64,000 bases of DNA. It comes from Massospora cicadina (lineage: Eukaryota > Entomophthoromycota > Entomophthoromycetes > Entomophthorales > Entomophthoraceae). The stretch is taken from assembly GCA_022478985.1 (NCBI GenBank), contig JAKSZP010000014.1, forward strand, positions 186,001 through 250,000. The letters run 5' to 3'. This document shows, piece by piece, positions 36,325 to 47,734 of this stretch (its first letter is position 1; every line of letters begins with the position of its first letter). Both the position numbers and the translations under genes were made by a program. The notes below the pieces were generated by a model. That model did not search any database. It worked only from the letters and a program-made list of their open reading frames with translations, and was not told the DNA's origin.

Positions 36325-37870
36325 CATAATGAAAATAAAGTCAACCACCCAGTAGCTTATTTCAGCAAGACCCTGAGTAAGGCTGAATGAGCTTTAGCGT
36401 TACTGAGCGTGAGTGCCTTGCTGTTTTGTTGGCAATCAAGAATTTCCAGCCCTACCTCTATGAAACCCATTTCACCACTTTCATTGACCATTCCTTGCTC
36501 TGATGGCTGCAGCAGATAAAAGATCCAGATGTTCAGTTAGCCTAATGGTCTCTAAGGCTGCAAACTATGATTTCACTATAGACCACTGAACAGGAGCGAT
36601 TCATCATAACGCTGATGGTCTCTCTAAGATGCTGGTTTTAGCTGCTTTGACCCCTGAGGAGTACTTACTGTACAATCTAATTGGCCAGCCCATTTGATGG
36701 GAGTTGGAGACTCCTGAGATCCAAGCCAAGCTCTAAAAATGACCCAAGACACTCAGATTAAGGAAGTAATCTATATAAGCAGTCAATATGAAATGGCTCC
36801 CTTATATCCTCCCTTCTTCTTGAACTGATGTTATTTTAGAAGGGCATACATCCATTGGATACGATCAGTGAAGAAGAACCATGAATGGCTAAAGAAATGT
36901 TGCTATTGGTACCAAATGGTTGAGACCATCCAGAAAGTTCTAGAGACTTGTATGACTTGCTGATCTTAAGATCAGGCCAGCCTCCAATATCAGCACTCAG
37001 TCACAGTCCCATAAGGTCCTTTTATTGTCATTAGCATCGATGTAGTGGGCCCTCTACCCACCGGGTTACATGGCCTTAAATATATCCTACAAGCTGTGGA
37101 TCATTTGAACAAATGGGTCAAAGCGATTTCTGTCTTTCTGCCACCACGAACGCCATTGCCTTATTCCTCATTAAATCTGTTTTCACCCAGCATGGATTCC
37201 CACAAACTTTACTTTCAGGCAATGGACTAAATTTCACCTCGCAGTTAGTCCAAGAACTGACTTCGCTTTTTGGAACTAACCAGAGTTTCACCACCTCTTA
37301 CAAACATCAACCAATGGGGCAGCGGAACATGCTAACGGAACCTTCATCCCTATCCTGAGTAAGATAGCCGCCTCTGACCCTACCCACTGGAACCATTATC
37401 TACCCAGTTCATTGCTTGTTTACAAAATAAACTACCATCAAATCATTAAGATGTCCCCCTTTGAATCTCTATAGGGGCGTGCTCCCAATTACCAAGGAGC
37501 ATCAAGCCACTGCTCAATACCTCTGTACCTGAGAACTCCAATTTAACCATGAGAGCTTTAGTCAATGAAGTTTTCTGTCTCTAAGCCCTAGCCACAACAA
37601 GGCATAGTCACCGCCACAGAAAAGGAGACATCCCAATTTGATGTCAGCCGACCCTCCTTACCCATTTTCAATCTAATAACTCGTTCTCTTTTATCACCAT
37701 CGACCCAGAGGTTGACAGAACAAGCTTGACATTCTTTGGTCTGGACCTTATAAGGTCATTTATAAGGTAAACTCAGAGTACTCCATTGCCAATGTCAATC
37801 AAGGGACAGTGGTGAACAGAGTACGTGGCTGATTACTTCAGCCCTATATCACCTCTGTAAAGATCTTGAG
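36325..37870 (+). pseudogene. TE3 RNase H end and integrase
   Basis: RNase H continues with NHPVAYFSKTLSKAE (36345), followed by a TGA in place of an Arg CGA, then LAVLLAIKNFQPYLYETHF and TFIDHSLL. The integrase core shows ISIDVVGPLPTGLHGLKYIL (37030), VDHLNKWVKAIS, QHGFPQTLLSGNGLNFTSQL (37186; Gly at the second catalytic Asp) and GQRNMLTEPSSL near 37316. The polypurine-like GAGGTGGGCGT precedes the 3' LTR at 37879. No chromodomain seen. Confidence 0.75.
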
Positions 37871-37878
37871 GTGGGCGT

Positions 37879-38355
37879 TGTCAGGATACAAGATTATGAG
37901 CTAGTCAAGATCCCAACTTATGGATTGAGCGTCAATAATTCAACTCTCAAGACATTTTGAATGAACCCTATCCCTGAGGGCACTGACGAGAGTTTCAATC
38001 AGGAAGCATCATGCGCATGAAAAATTGATGGAGATGCCTTCAGGAATTCATTCCCTCTTTCTGAACTTCAAGAGGTGTGACACCCACCCCTGCAGTCATG
38101 AGAATTTCGCAGAACAATGATGAAAGTGACCAGGCAGCCGATCTGGAAGATTGTGAAAGATCCTGATCATACTGGGCCATGAAGGTCCCCTAGGCACCAC
38201 GTCCCTATACATCCTATAAATATTGACGCCTTCTCCCCCATAAAAAAGTATGTTTTTTGCCTCATTTTTTTTGTTTTATTGACCTCTCCACTAGTTTAAA
38301 GCTTTTAGTCCATTTTCAAACTTTGGCTAAAGTCCAAAGAACTGTTACACTGAGA
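37879..38355 (+). repeat. 3' LTR of TE3
   Basis: Partner of 22966-23436; starts TGTCAGG after a purine-rich tract and ends CTGAGA. The flank CATGT resembles CATAT left of the 5' LTR. Confidence 0.8.
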
Positions 38356-39775
38356 CCATGTAAAAGATGATATGGCATGGTTCCAAAGACACTTATAAGT
38401 TCCCTCTGGACCTCATTAACTGGAGATAATCAAGGAGTATCATGATGGGATAATTGAGGGTCATCTTTAGAAGGCAAAACCTTGGAGCTTAACTGCCACG
38501 TTATAATTATAAAGGGAGTTACATCCCAGGTAGCTTGGTATACCAAGCAATGTCTTGTGTGAAACAGGGTGAAACCAACTTGTCAGCCTCTGGTGGCTTG
38601 TTAACCCAGTCTATAAAGTTGAAGGTCCTTGGGCTTCACTGTCAGTAGATTTTATTGTGGAGTTACCTCTCTCAGAGAGATATGATGTCATTATGGTGGT
38701 GGTGAACCGCTTCACAAAGTTTATCCATTTTATTACATGCCACTCCACAGTGACAGCGGCTCAAATGGCTAATATGTTTGTCTCTCACGTTTTCTCCACC
38801 CAGCGTACCTAGGAAGATCATCAGTGACTGTGTGATTCCAATTCACATCTGTATTCTGGGAAGATTTTGCAAGACTCTTTATGTATGCCTGTTCTATTTG
38901 ACTGCTTTCATTCCACAATCTGATGGTCAGACAGAATGAGTGAATATATGCCTAGACCAATTCTTGCTGCACTATATGGCAGCTGATTATTCAGACTGGG
39001 CCTCACACCTTCCTTTTGCTCAATTCAGTTATAGTAACGCACAACATTCTTCCATTGGGTGTTATCCCTTATTTTCCAACCATAGCTATAATACCTCATT
39101 AACTTGGAACCCGATTGTGGGTCCATGATGGAAGCTGTGGTGGACTTTTCCAAGTTCATCAAGAAAGTACATCAGGAGTTAAATAACAGTTTGGACGTGG
39201 CACTGAAGACCTACAAGAAGAACTTAGATAGTAAGAGAAGGGTAGGGCCTGAGATAGGAAAGGAGATTTGTGATGCTTGACTCCAAAAACATTCTAATAA
39301 ATAATCCATGCAAGAAACTGGGACCAAAAAGAATAGGATCCTACTACAACGTTAAAAAGGTGGCCATGCCTTTTATCAGTTGATCTTCTTCTTAAGTTCA
39401 TAATTTTTGCTATAAGCCAAGAGAGAAAGTTGAAAAATTTGAGGGTTTACCTTATGAGAAACCAGAGTCATATCATGTGGATGTGGAACTGATTGGAAAG
39501 TGAAGGGAAGTGTGGCCTCTTGTCATGTAAAAAGAATGCTGGAATACTTGGTATCATGGAAGGGGTTTGATGTTATAGAGAATAACTGGGTTCCAGCTTG
39601 TGATTGCGCTCATGCTTAGGACTTGATTGACTCATTTTCTATAAGCGCTTTCCTAATGCCGCTGGCCCCAAGTTCACCCCTGTAATTGCAGCCATGATTT
39701 TATTCCCGCTCACAAAAACTTCTCTTCTGCTAATGCTCTTGAGGAGGGGCGGTGCCTCAGAAACTGGATGGTAAT
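38356..39775 (+). pseudogene. TE-E integrase and chromodomain, right half
   Basis: Continuation of the Pol cut at 22965. It opens with VKDDMAWFQRHL and EIIKEYHDGIIEGHL (near 38430), the zinc-region His motif of gypsy integrases. The core has VDFIVELPLSERYDVIMVVV (38647), NRFTKFIHF and YSDWASHLPFAQFSYSNA (38989). A chromodomain follows: MLEYLVSWKGFDVIENNW then VPACD (about 39537-39600), with the aromatic residues expected of a methyl-lysine reader fold. The polypurine-like GAGGAGGGGCGG near 39740 precedes a probable LTR start (TGTAATGTC or TGTCTTATT, 39775-39780). Several stops are present. This is a chromovirus, unlike TE2 and TE3. Confidence 0.78.
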
Positions 39776-41319
39776 GTAATGTCTTATTATATGATTTCTG
39801 GTGTAAATTGTGGAAACAAGGAGGAAGTAAGGATGACCAAAGGGTTCAAGTTGGACGCCCTCCATGATCTCAGATACATTATGGATCAACGCTGGGTTAA
39901 TGCCAAGCAGGTTTAGATTAATACCAAGATATTGCGTGAAAAGATTCATGGTGTTACATCAATGACATTAAAAATCACTAATTAAAGTTTGAACAAAGAG
40001 GGTTTGTTACATTTAATCTTTAAACAAATGGTAATTTATTCTCAAAGTATAATACAACTAAAAAATCAGCCTGTATCAAAATCTTAACTCTAACATACTT
40101 TGTTTAAAGGACTATCATCAATGACAATCTTCTATTATAGGCCAAAATCAGCTCAAACCATCAACAAAATGGTTAGAGCCTATCACCCCAACATTCCTTA
40201 CAATAGTAGTTGTCTGACCAATCTCACTGATGACCATCTCTTGTTTCTTTTATTAAAATATATTTTTATATCATTTAATTATCAGATGCTACCTTTTTGC
40301 AAGCCTAGCCGTTTACCTCCTTAAGAAGGTATTCCATTTCATATCTATAAGCCATGAAGGTGTTGATCCCATTCATGATGGGGTTTCTTAATATTTCTAA
40401 AAATTGTTCCTTGTGGGTTGGGTTTTGGATCACCTTCCTTCTTTGAAAATATGAGATTTATAGACACTCTCCTCACATAAACAAGGAATGAAATTTGGGT
40501 TTTTGGATGGGTCAGTCCAGTAGGCCAAGGCGCATAGGTGCGCTCCAAGCCCAATCCAGCCTCTGGACGCCTGTGAACAAAAAAGATCATGCATTTGAGT
40601 GGACATCAGTCAAGTTTTATCTTCTAGTTGAGGTTTGAGGAGACGTCAACCTAGCATCTTACACCATTTAAGGATAGTTGAGGATCCTTCAGCTGGAAGA
40701 AAACCAGCCAGGACCTCTTTTCCAGCAGTATGTGAGTTAATCAAAGGGAGATAACGCTTAAATGTCTTTATATTATATAAAGATAAACCAAAAATTTTAA
40801 CCTTAAGGACTTTATAAAGTTATCAGAAGTCAGTCTTTCATCTGAGGTTGAATGGAATATAATTCCATAGTGGGGAGAAAGAAACACAGTCTTATTAATA
40901 ACAAGACTGTCAGAGCTTATGCAATTTAAGTTGAAAAACTCTGTAAGCTCACATGGTAATTTAGGAATAGTATTGACCAAACTGAATAAAGACCAAATGT
41001 TGAAAATGCAAGGGTACTAAATAATTTGATATACCATTAAAAAGTTTGAGAAAGATACACATTATCAATTCTGTGTTTTCTCATGTTCAATAAAAATAAT
41101 ATAATGAACACCATTTTGTTATTTTATACAAAACCTTCTTTAAAAAAATTTTGCTTGTATGCTGAAGATAAAACATAATAGAGATATATCATAATATAAT
41201 TTTTTAGACTTCTTTATATCAGTTGTTTGAAACTTTATCTTATCCTTCCTTGGTAAAAAATATATATAATTCTTATCATACAGAAGATCTCAAATGGTAT
41301 AGCATAAGTGTCTCTATAT
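39776..41319. other. probable TE-E LTR start, then AT-rich sequence
   Basis: The first 200 bases or so contain CATTATGGATCAACGCTGGG at about 39877, a core shared with other LTRs here, so the 3' LTR of TE-E probably begins at 39775-39780. Its right end was not found. The rest is AT-rich, with chance frames only (40100-40324, and 40345-40590 on the minus strand). Confidence 0.4.
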
Positions 41320-41328
41320 AAAAATAAA

Positions 41329-41472
41329 GAGTAGTGGATAGCCTAGTGGGGTGGTTCCTGCTCCACTCTGGGTCAGGTTTTTAATTGAAACAGGTTCAAA
41401 ACCAGCACAGGTTAAAGAACTTGGCGTGGTATATTTGTCCCAAGGTCAACCCACCTTGCTTACTTTATATAC
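41329..41472 (+). mobile_element. tRNA-derived SINE, copy 1
   Basis: Contains TAGCCTAGTGG (41339-41349), a good RNA polymerase III A box, and GGTTCAAAACC (41393-41403), which fits the B box GGTTCRANNCC. Short AAAAATAAA repeats flank it (41320-41328 and 41473-41481), but this is low-complexity sequence. Its tail GGTCAACCCACCTTG resembles the tail of the SINE at 45487. Confidence 0.65.
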
Positions 41473-41481
41473 AAAAATAAA

Positions 41482-44049
41482 CTAATAGCAATCACTTAAA
41501 ACACTTAATGCATAAAACTTGATATATATTCCCCAGTTTTACAGCTGTCTACTATGCACGCTTTGCTCTTATATGTTAAGGGTTACCCTGATAGTAAGCT
41601 TTCAGAGTAAGGATCCATGATAGATCTATGTATTGCTCTTGACATAAATGACCATTTAAAATAACTATTATATCATAAATTTTTGTAAAATACAAATTAC
41701 AATATATAGTTTAATAATATAATATTAAATTTCTTGATATAAAGTAAATGCTGACATATAGAAGATAGTATGTTTTTGAATAGAAAAAATATAAAACTAT
41801 TGAAAGATTATAATCCTAGATCTGAATAAAGCTCATTCTTCTGCTTAGTACATACATCACAAATCTATAAACAATATTGCAGGACATACATTATTACTTC
41901 TTTAGCTGTGCCTAATTCACTTGCCTTAATTAAAAATGCAAGCCTTTTTAAGGTCTATACCTATGTTACATAAAAGAATTACTTTTCATTAAAGTTTCTA
42001 TTTAGTTCAAATTTACAAGGTAGTGCTATATTTAACAAAACATAGTGTTAACTTTTGGCAGTATTGCTTGTAATCTGCTAAGTTGGCTGCACAGGTTTAA
42101 AATCACTGAGCAATGGATGGATGATATGAAGATTGCCAATCCTTGATAAATAATAATATAAAATAGGAAGCTCTCACTCCGATGGATACTACTTTAATTA
42201 TAAAATAGCAGACTACATCCGCTAAACCTTCTCTCTTCTTCACTATTAATACTCAATCCTCTCTTACTACTAAAAAATCTCTCCCATTCCAGTCTCCTGC
42301 TCATCTCTTAATCCTCAGTATTCTCAGTTGGTTTTACCATTCAGCTTAGTTAATTCTCAATTCTCTACAATCTTAGGGGTTTTGCCCCATCATTGAGGCT
42401 CTGGTGGAATTCACTCTATTCACCAAAGTATTATTGCCTCTATCAAATTGCTCTGAGTTGGCATACTTACTACCCAAATCTTGAGGCTCACTTCGACTAA
42501 TAAAATATGGTCCTCCAAACTATATGGCTTATCATCCAGTCATACAATTTCTCAACACATAAGTACATAGATAACATATTGGGATGAGCTAAGCAAGAAG
42601 GTAAAGAACTGTTGCACTTAAAAATTTACCTCATGTATGTCATACTCAACTAAGAAGAGTAGGTTAAAAATAGAATTTATAGGTAACTTTATGTCTGATG
42701 GGTTTTATATGAGAAACCCCAAGGTTGAGTAATACAAATGAAAACATGTTTATCAAGTAGGCAATATACATAGTTCTTACTGTAGTTTACATCAAACTAA
42801 GTAGATTTCAGAACATCTAGGTGAATGTTTTTACCTAACTTAAAATGACAAAATTTTTGGCGTATACTTTTTTCCTTTTATACTGCAGTGTTTAATATGT
42901 AAAAGAAAATCTTCTAGTTTGGTAACTTATACTGCTATTAAACCTATTTAACACCCTCTGAGGATAACTTCTTTTTATAATTGTTATCATAACTTTGTTC
43001 TCAGTAAGATAACTATAAACTATACCTGACATGTGAGCTATTAGTCTAATAGATACTCGGTTTTAGGGAACTTTATGCCAAATCATTTTTTGAAGAGCAA
43101 GTGTACCTAGTATTATATAGCGCTAGTAATCTTAAGGTCTGAAAAGGTAAGTAAGTCACTGTAGACCTTTAGTTAAAAAATTATATCTTTAACCCAAATA
43201 ATAGTTAATTGCCACATCTAAAGCCATACTATTCTCCTATATTAAGCACTTTAATTTCTAAAAGCTTAAATATGCCTTCAGATCAATTATGCTGCTTTTA
43301 TATGAGGGTTTTGCCAATGTTACTAAAATAATGTTTCGTTGAATTAATAAACCTAATTTTATAGTACTTGTTTTCAAATGCGTATAGCAACAACAATGTG
43401 TATAATTAAGGGATAAAAGTTAGTCAACATAAATTTCAACAGATATAGAGTGTAAATTAAATATAAAGAAAGCAAATTGATAGAACTATATATATTATCA
43501 ATAGAATCCAAAAAGAAATTTGCCGTAGAATATACTCTTTATGGTTTGTCTAGACGCGTTTCAAGTCTTGAAATCACCATCGGTCAACTCTATAAATTTA
43601 AGTTGCAATAAACAGAAGTGAAGCGCAAGCAAAATGTAGTAGCCCAAAAATTGTAAATAAAAAAGTTAATAAATAAAATCGAAACCTAGCTTTTAAGATT
43701 TCATAAAACTTACCACTAAAACTACATCAGAAATGTCTGAAATTATATATAGTTCAACTAAAACCAAAAGCTCTTATTAAACCTTAGTAATTCAGAAAGC
43801 ACTATATGTCTATTAAAGCAGGAGTCTATATGGATATAGCAGCTGTGCATTATTCACTGGCAAAAGAATATGTTAAAGAGGCAATAGACTTTGGACTAGT
43901 AGCAACTTCATCAGGATTTTTGGATTCAGAGACATGGTCAAAGTGATTATTATTTTCAAAATCTGAAGTTTTTGAGAAATGCTACATCAGCTTGAGCTTG
44001 AAACGATGATTCCAGTTCGTTAATCTCTGAAGGCTCTGACATTGCAGGA
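41482..44049. other. AT-rich sequence, one diverged LTR-like match
   Basis: No gene recognised. Around 42085-42300 the text (ATCACTGAGCAATGGATGGA, followed by ATGAAGATTG) resembles the LTR at 1396-1890, so a worn LTR fragment may be present. The rest is AT-rich with stops in all frames. Confidence 0.4.
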
Positions 44050-45221
44050 TCAGCAGCTGAGCGTTGATGAGTGTCGCCCACATTTTTCAAATGGTTCATG
44101 TGGAGGAATTGAGTTCAAATGGGCTGCTTTGAGGCTTAAATGACTAGAAACAAGGTGTTCAAAGTACGAAGAGGCAGTAACAAGTTGTTCATCTTCGCCG
44201 CGAGTAGCAAGCCATTGTTGAAACCCGGGAACCATCAAGGTGCTTGAAATAGGTTCATTTAAGCCCAATGCGACTTCAGATACAACTAATTCCTCCCTGG
44301 ATTTTTCATAACGGGCTTCAAGTTCTTGTAATTCCTTTAATAGATCAGAATAGACAAGGTCCCCAAGTCGAGTACTGGAAACTGCATTCTCCAAAACTTT
44401 CAACCTATCCTCGAGTATTGAGATCCGTGACGACTTTTTCTCAGTGGTCTTTTGATGCTGCGGCTTATATGCCATTTCGGGCAGAAACCCATCAAATCCA
44501 GCCTCGACTGCTGGTAGTAAAAGGGTCGATGTTCGATATACACCACAAAGCAAAATGCTTTCACTTCTTTCAATTTCCCAAAACATAAACTCCATCCGTA
44601 ATGCCCGTCATTGCAAAATATTGATGCATCTTGTTGAGGATATTCCATTGATTCGTGTCAACTGAAATCAAACATGGGTCGACAAATTTTTGGTTGTGTC
44701 AAGTAAAGCATGTAGAGGGAAAATAAGACCCCGAGCTTTAGTTTAAGTTGATTATCATTCCCAGGAAATTTCGCTGCCGCTTCCTCATAAAGGAACGTAA
44801 AAAAGGTTTGGTACTGGGCAAACATAAACCTATTACGCAGGTTACGAGAAGGGCACACAAAATGAGTGAGATAAATTGTTTTTTTAGCCATACTTCTTTA
44901 AAGGCCGAGAAATCCACGCTATCTCTCTAAATCTCCCAATGAAAAAGAAGCTCCGAGTTAAGTTACCTGAAGAAAATCAGCAAGCAGAGAGTAAGCATCC
45001 GCAAGCATAGAATCCCTTCGGACCGCAAAAGTATTTAAAAAGAGGTGAGTATTTGAATTAAGCGGCGGCGGGTTGGGTTCAGCTGGGCAGAATTTCTCGG
45101 TGAGATACCTGAACCGTTGGTAGGGCTGGCTAAAGAAAAACCTCCCTTCGTCAAATTCTTTCTTGTGCTTTAATGACTTTCGGCCCCTACCTAATTGCAG
45201 TTTGTTTGTTTCAGCATTCAT
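44050..45221 (-). CDS. SNAPC1/SNAP43-like snRNA-activating complex subunit, frames disturbed
   Basis: The only likely host gene. Exon 1 runs from ATG 45221 to 44967 (FFFSQPYQRFRYLTEKFCP, then DSMLADAYSLLADFLQ). A 40-nt intron (44927-44966, GTAACT to TTTAG) follows. Exon 2 begins with DSVDFSAFKEVW, very like the DSVRFEDFTELW region of animal SNAPC1. LKLKLGVLFSLYMLYLTQPK and FGKLKEVKAFCF follow, again at the spacing of that family. The C-terminal part has a coiled coil (ILEDRLKVLENAV; ELQELEARYEKSREEL) and ends at 44050. SNAPC1 is part of the complex that binds snRNA promoters for RNA polymerases II and III. Exon 2 needs four frame changes. One lies in an A7 run at about 44880 and others near T runs at 44580 and 44520. 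There are no nonsense substitutions. Read errors or recent decay are both possible. Identification rests on remembered family features, not a search. Confidence 0.6.
44927..44966 (-). other. 40-nt spliceosomal intron of the SNAPC1-like gene
   Basis: CAG then GTAACTTAACTC at the donor, and GGGAGATTTAG at the acceptor. Splicing is in phase 0 and joins ADFLQ to RDSVDF, matching the family spacing. TTAAC near the donor could serve as a branch site, though it lies unusually early. Confidence 0.6.
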
Positions 45222-45404
45222 CGATGCTCGAAAAGCTAGATTCAAAAGAAGTAAATAAAAATTGAAAGCAACGAGATGGAAAGGTTTGCTAAAAATAAAA
45301 TCGGAACCTAAAAGGACTGTAACCTAAAGTCCGTTTGTAAAACTAAAGCAAGGGGAAAACAAGGAAAATCAGCTAGTTTAATATATCAAAAAAGCCAACG
45401 TGAA

Positions 45405-45436
45405 CCCCCTCGGGTTGGGACCATCTAGTACTAAAA
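45405..45436 (+). mobile_element. ultrashort retroposed tail, copy c (about 32 nt)
   Basis: CCCCCTCGGGTTGGGACC then ATCTAGTACT and oligo-A, between two copies of AAAAGCCAACGTGAA (45390-45404 and 45437-45451). Plus orientation. The 5' end differs from the other copies, as expected of variable truncation. Confidence 0.82.
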
Positions 45437-45486
45437 AAAAGCCAACGTGAAGCTTCACATTTTAACGCTTCAACAAAAACAAAAAT

Positions 45487-45770
45487 AGGGGAGGATACCC
45501 AAGTGGTAGAGTAGGGACCTCTACCGCTGCCTCCCCGAGTTCGATTCCGGTACTGTAACTTTGGGTAGGGGACAATTATGACTGTGTTGGCGTTGCGCAC
45601 CAATGCCTCGAACCGAGATAGCGAATAGCAAAGGCGGTCCATGAAGTTCCTGGCCTATCATACGCCGCGCGTGGAGGTTTTTTCCGGATTTTATCCTTCT
45701 TTCCCATTCATTCGATTTCCCTTAATCGGTGCGGTATCGTCCCCAGGTCGGCCCACCTCGAATAAAATAT
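45487..45770 (+). mobile_element. tRNA-derived SINE, copy 2
   Basis: 284 bp with an A-box-like TACCCAAGTGG (45496-45506) and a B box AGTTCGATTCC (45538-45548). AACAAAAAT flanks it on both sides (45478-45486 and 45771-45779). The head resembles a tRNA but the acceptor ends do not pair, so it is not a tRNA gene. The tail CAGGTCGGCCCACCTCG is shared with the SINE at 41329, then AATAAAAT. Confidence 0.72.
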
Positions 45771-45779
45771 AACAAAAAT

Positions 45780-47633
45780 GAAAATTGACAAAGGCGGTGC
45801 TAAATAGGCCGCCGCAAAAATATTTCAGCTTATGAAAAAGATAATGATACGTGAGATTGTTATTCGAGGTAGGAATGATACGTGAGATTAATTACCCAAA
45901 TTTAATATCAACTTTTAAGCTAAAAGGTAAAACATTTGAGAATCACAAACGGCTATGCTTATCAGAGTAAGCTATTTTCTTTTCAACCCTCACGACTTGA
46001 ACTTGTCACCTTTGTTAGCGGTTGCAGTTATTTTTGCTAGTTTGAAAGGTTTTGATCTGTTATGACAATAATGACATCATGATAGACTGTTTGCTTACTT
46101 TTTTAGCGATTTTTTGTTCACAAGCGCGATTATTCGAATCTGGGTTAGATTTACCATATTCCTTTGAATGGGGGGATGAAGTTCATAATTCAAATGATGC
46201 AATGATGTCATAATCTTAATCTGACGAGATTAGATAATTGTAGATGGCGATTATTGAAAACTAGCCGATTTACCCGTGCTTCGCTATGGTGTCTATAAAA
46301 TTAAAGATTTTCAATTGATTAATTTAGATTTTATATTATAGATAAACAAAACCACTCAGCCAATCTAATTGCTCAATCGAATCAACCAAAATCCACCAAC
46401 CACTCAGGTAAACCTAACTAAACTTATCAAAACAACCAATAATTAATCACCCCTTAAACTAAAATGCGTCCGATTAATTTGACAAAAGCCATCAACCACT
46501 CGGCCAAACAAAAAAACCTATCGAATCAATCAAATAATACCAAACTGCTACCCAAAACCTCTATATATTTAAAATCATCTTGTACGTGACATCTTTTTTT
46601 TTTAGTACTAGATGGTCTTGTACGTGACATCTTCCAAACTACTAAATCAACTTCTACTTAACTTGCCAAAAGTATTTTATTAAATAGGTAAACCAAATTA
46701 GGCAGGTTTTTAAAATACATAAACCTATTATCCAGATACCCGTGCTTTGCTACGGTATTTAGTTTATCAAATGATAAGCTCACATTGTAGCCTATAGGCT
46801 GTGCCAGCACTACTCTCAAGCCACTAGGACTAACAGCTTCACTATTGCCTTCGTGGCTAATGAGCTGATTATCCTAACTACTTAATCTACTTAAACTCTA
46901 ATACTGATTTCTGTTGAGTTTCAGGTGAGCAATTTGGTGAATTATTAGAAGTATTCGCCAATTCTCACCCACTCACCCAAATAGATTGAACCTATCAGAC
47001 TCGAAGGTTTCAGATGTCAGTCAGTCAGTGAATGTGTTTTATTAAGTAGATAAAAAGTCTCGGCTAATTTAATAGGCCCAATGGTTTTAGTTAAATGGTA
47101 AATGATTCGATTGATTCGATAGGTTTAATGGTTAACAATTAGTAGTGAATTTTTACTTCTTTTACTTAACTCATCAACTTAATTGTCCTAGAATCTTGCA
47201 TCCTTTAACACACTTCCTGACATACCCTATTATGAAATTTTGTACAGTTAATGAGGTCAGATAATAATACAATATTCTATCATATATTTTTAATTTTTAT
47301 AGCAAAATAAAAGGTTTTAAATGCAAGAAAAGAAAGGTGCATATGTATTTAATGGTAATTGGTATATTGTTATAACTGAGCAGTTTGCTATTCAATTAAT
47401 TTAATAGTTTAAATAGTTTTGCCAAGCAGTTGGTGGTCATTTGGCTAATTAACTAGTTAATTGCTTTAGTGAGTGGTAAGTGATTGACTGATTTGATAAT
47501 ATAAGGTATGTCAACTTCAAAAATCACATTGTTTAAAGATGTATGTCAGACAATTGCATGTTCGAGTCAGTGGGAAGAGTGTTCTGGTGGTGAATAATGT
47601 AAGTATTATATCAAAATCACCAACAATCTGAAA
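45780..47633. other. AT-rich sequence with a repeated TACCCGTGCTTYGCTA motif
   Basis: No gene. TACCCGTGCTTCGCTATGGT (46272) recurs as TACCCGTGCTTTGCTACGGT (46738) in the same orientation about 470 bp apart. Both may be ends of one repeat family. Serine/proline-like short frames are chance. Confidence 0.45.
46596..46616 (-). mobile_element. ultrashort retroposed tail, copy d (21 nt)
   Basis: Minus strand ACCATCTAGTACT plus oligo-A, between perfect 17-bp repeats CTTGTACGTGACATCTT at 46579-46595 and 46617-46633. The shortest copy: only about 13 nt of non-A sequence. Confidence 0.85.
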
Positions 47634-47734
47634 TATCCCAGTTTCTGACCATCATAAAAATGCAAATAGATTTGGTGCACCAACAGTGCCAAAATACACC
47701 ATCAAGTTGGTAGATAGATTTGGTACACCAACAG

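Larger units (their letters stand above)
22966..38355 (+). mobile_element. TE3: gypsy-type LTR element holding three later insertions
   Basis: LTRs at about 22966-23436 and 37879-38355 enclose gag, protease, RT, RNase H and integrase in the usual Ty3 order. The outer flanks read CATAT and CATGT, a 4-of-5 match expected of an old target duplication. Removing TE3 rejoins the two halves of the TE-E integrase. TE3 itself was hit by TE2 (24400-31505), a family A solo LTR (32729-33848) and a TE2-family solo LTR (35758-36319). It has no chromodomain that I can see. Confidence 0.8.

Noticed and set aside
45487..45560. A functional tRNA gene
   Set aside because: The B box is good, but acceptor strands do not pair and the unit continues to 284 bp with a SINE tail and flanking duplications.
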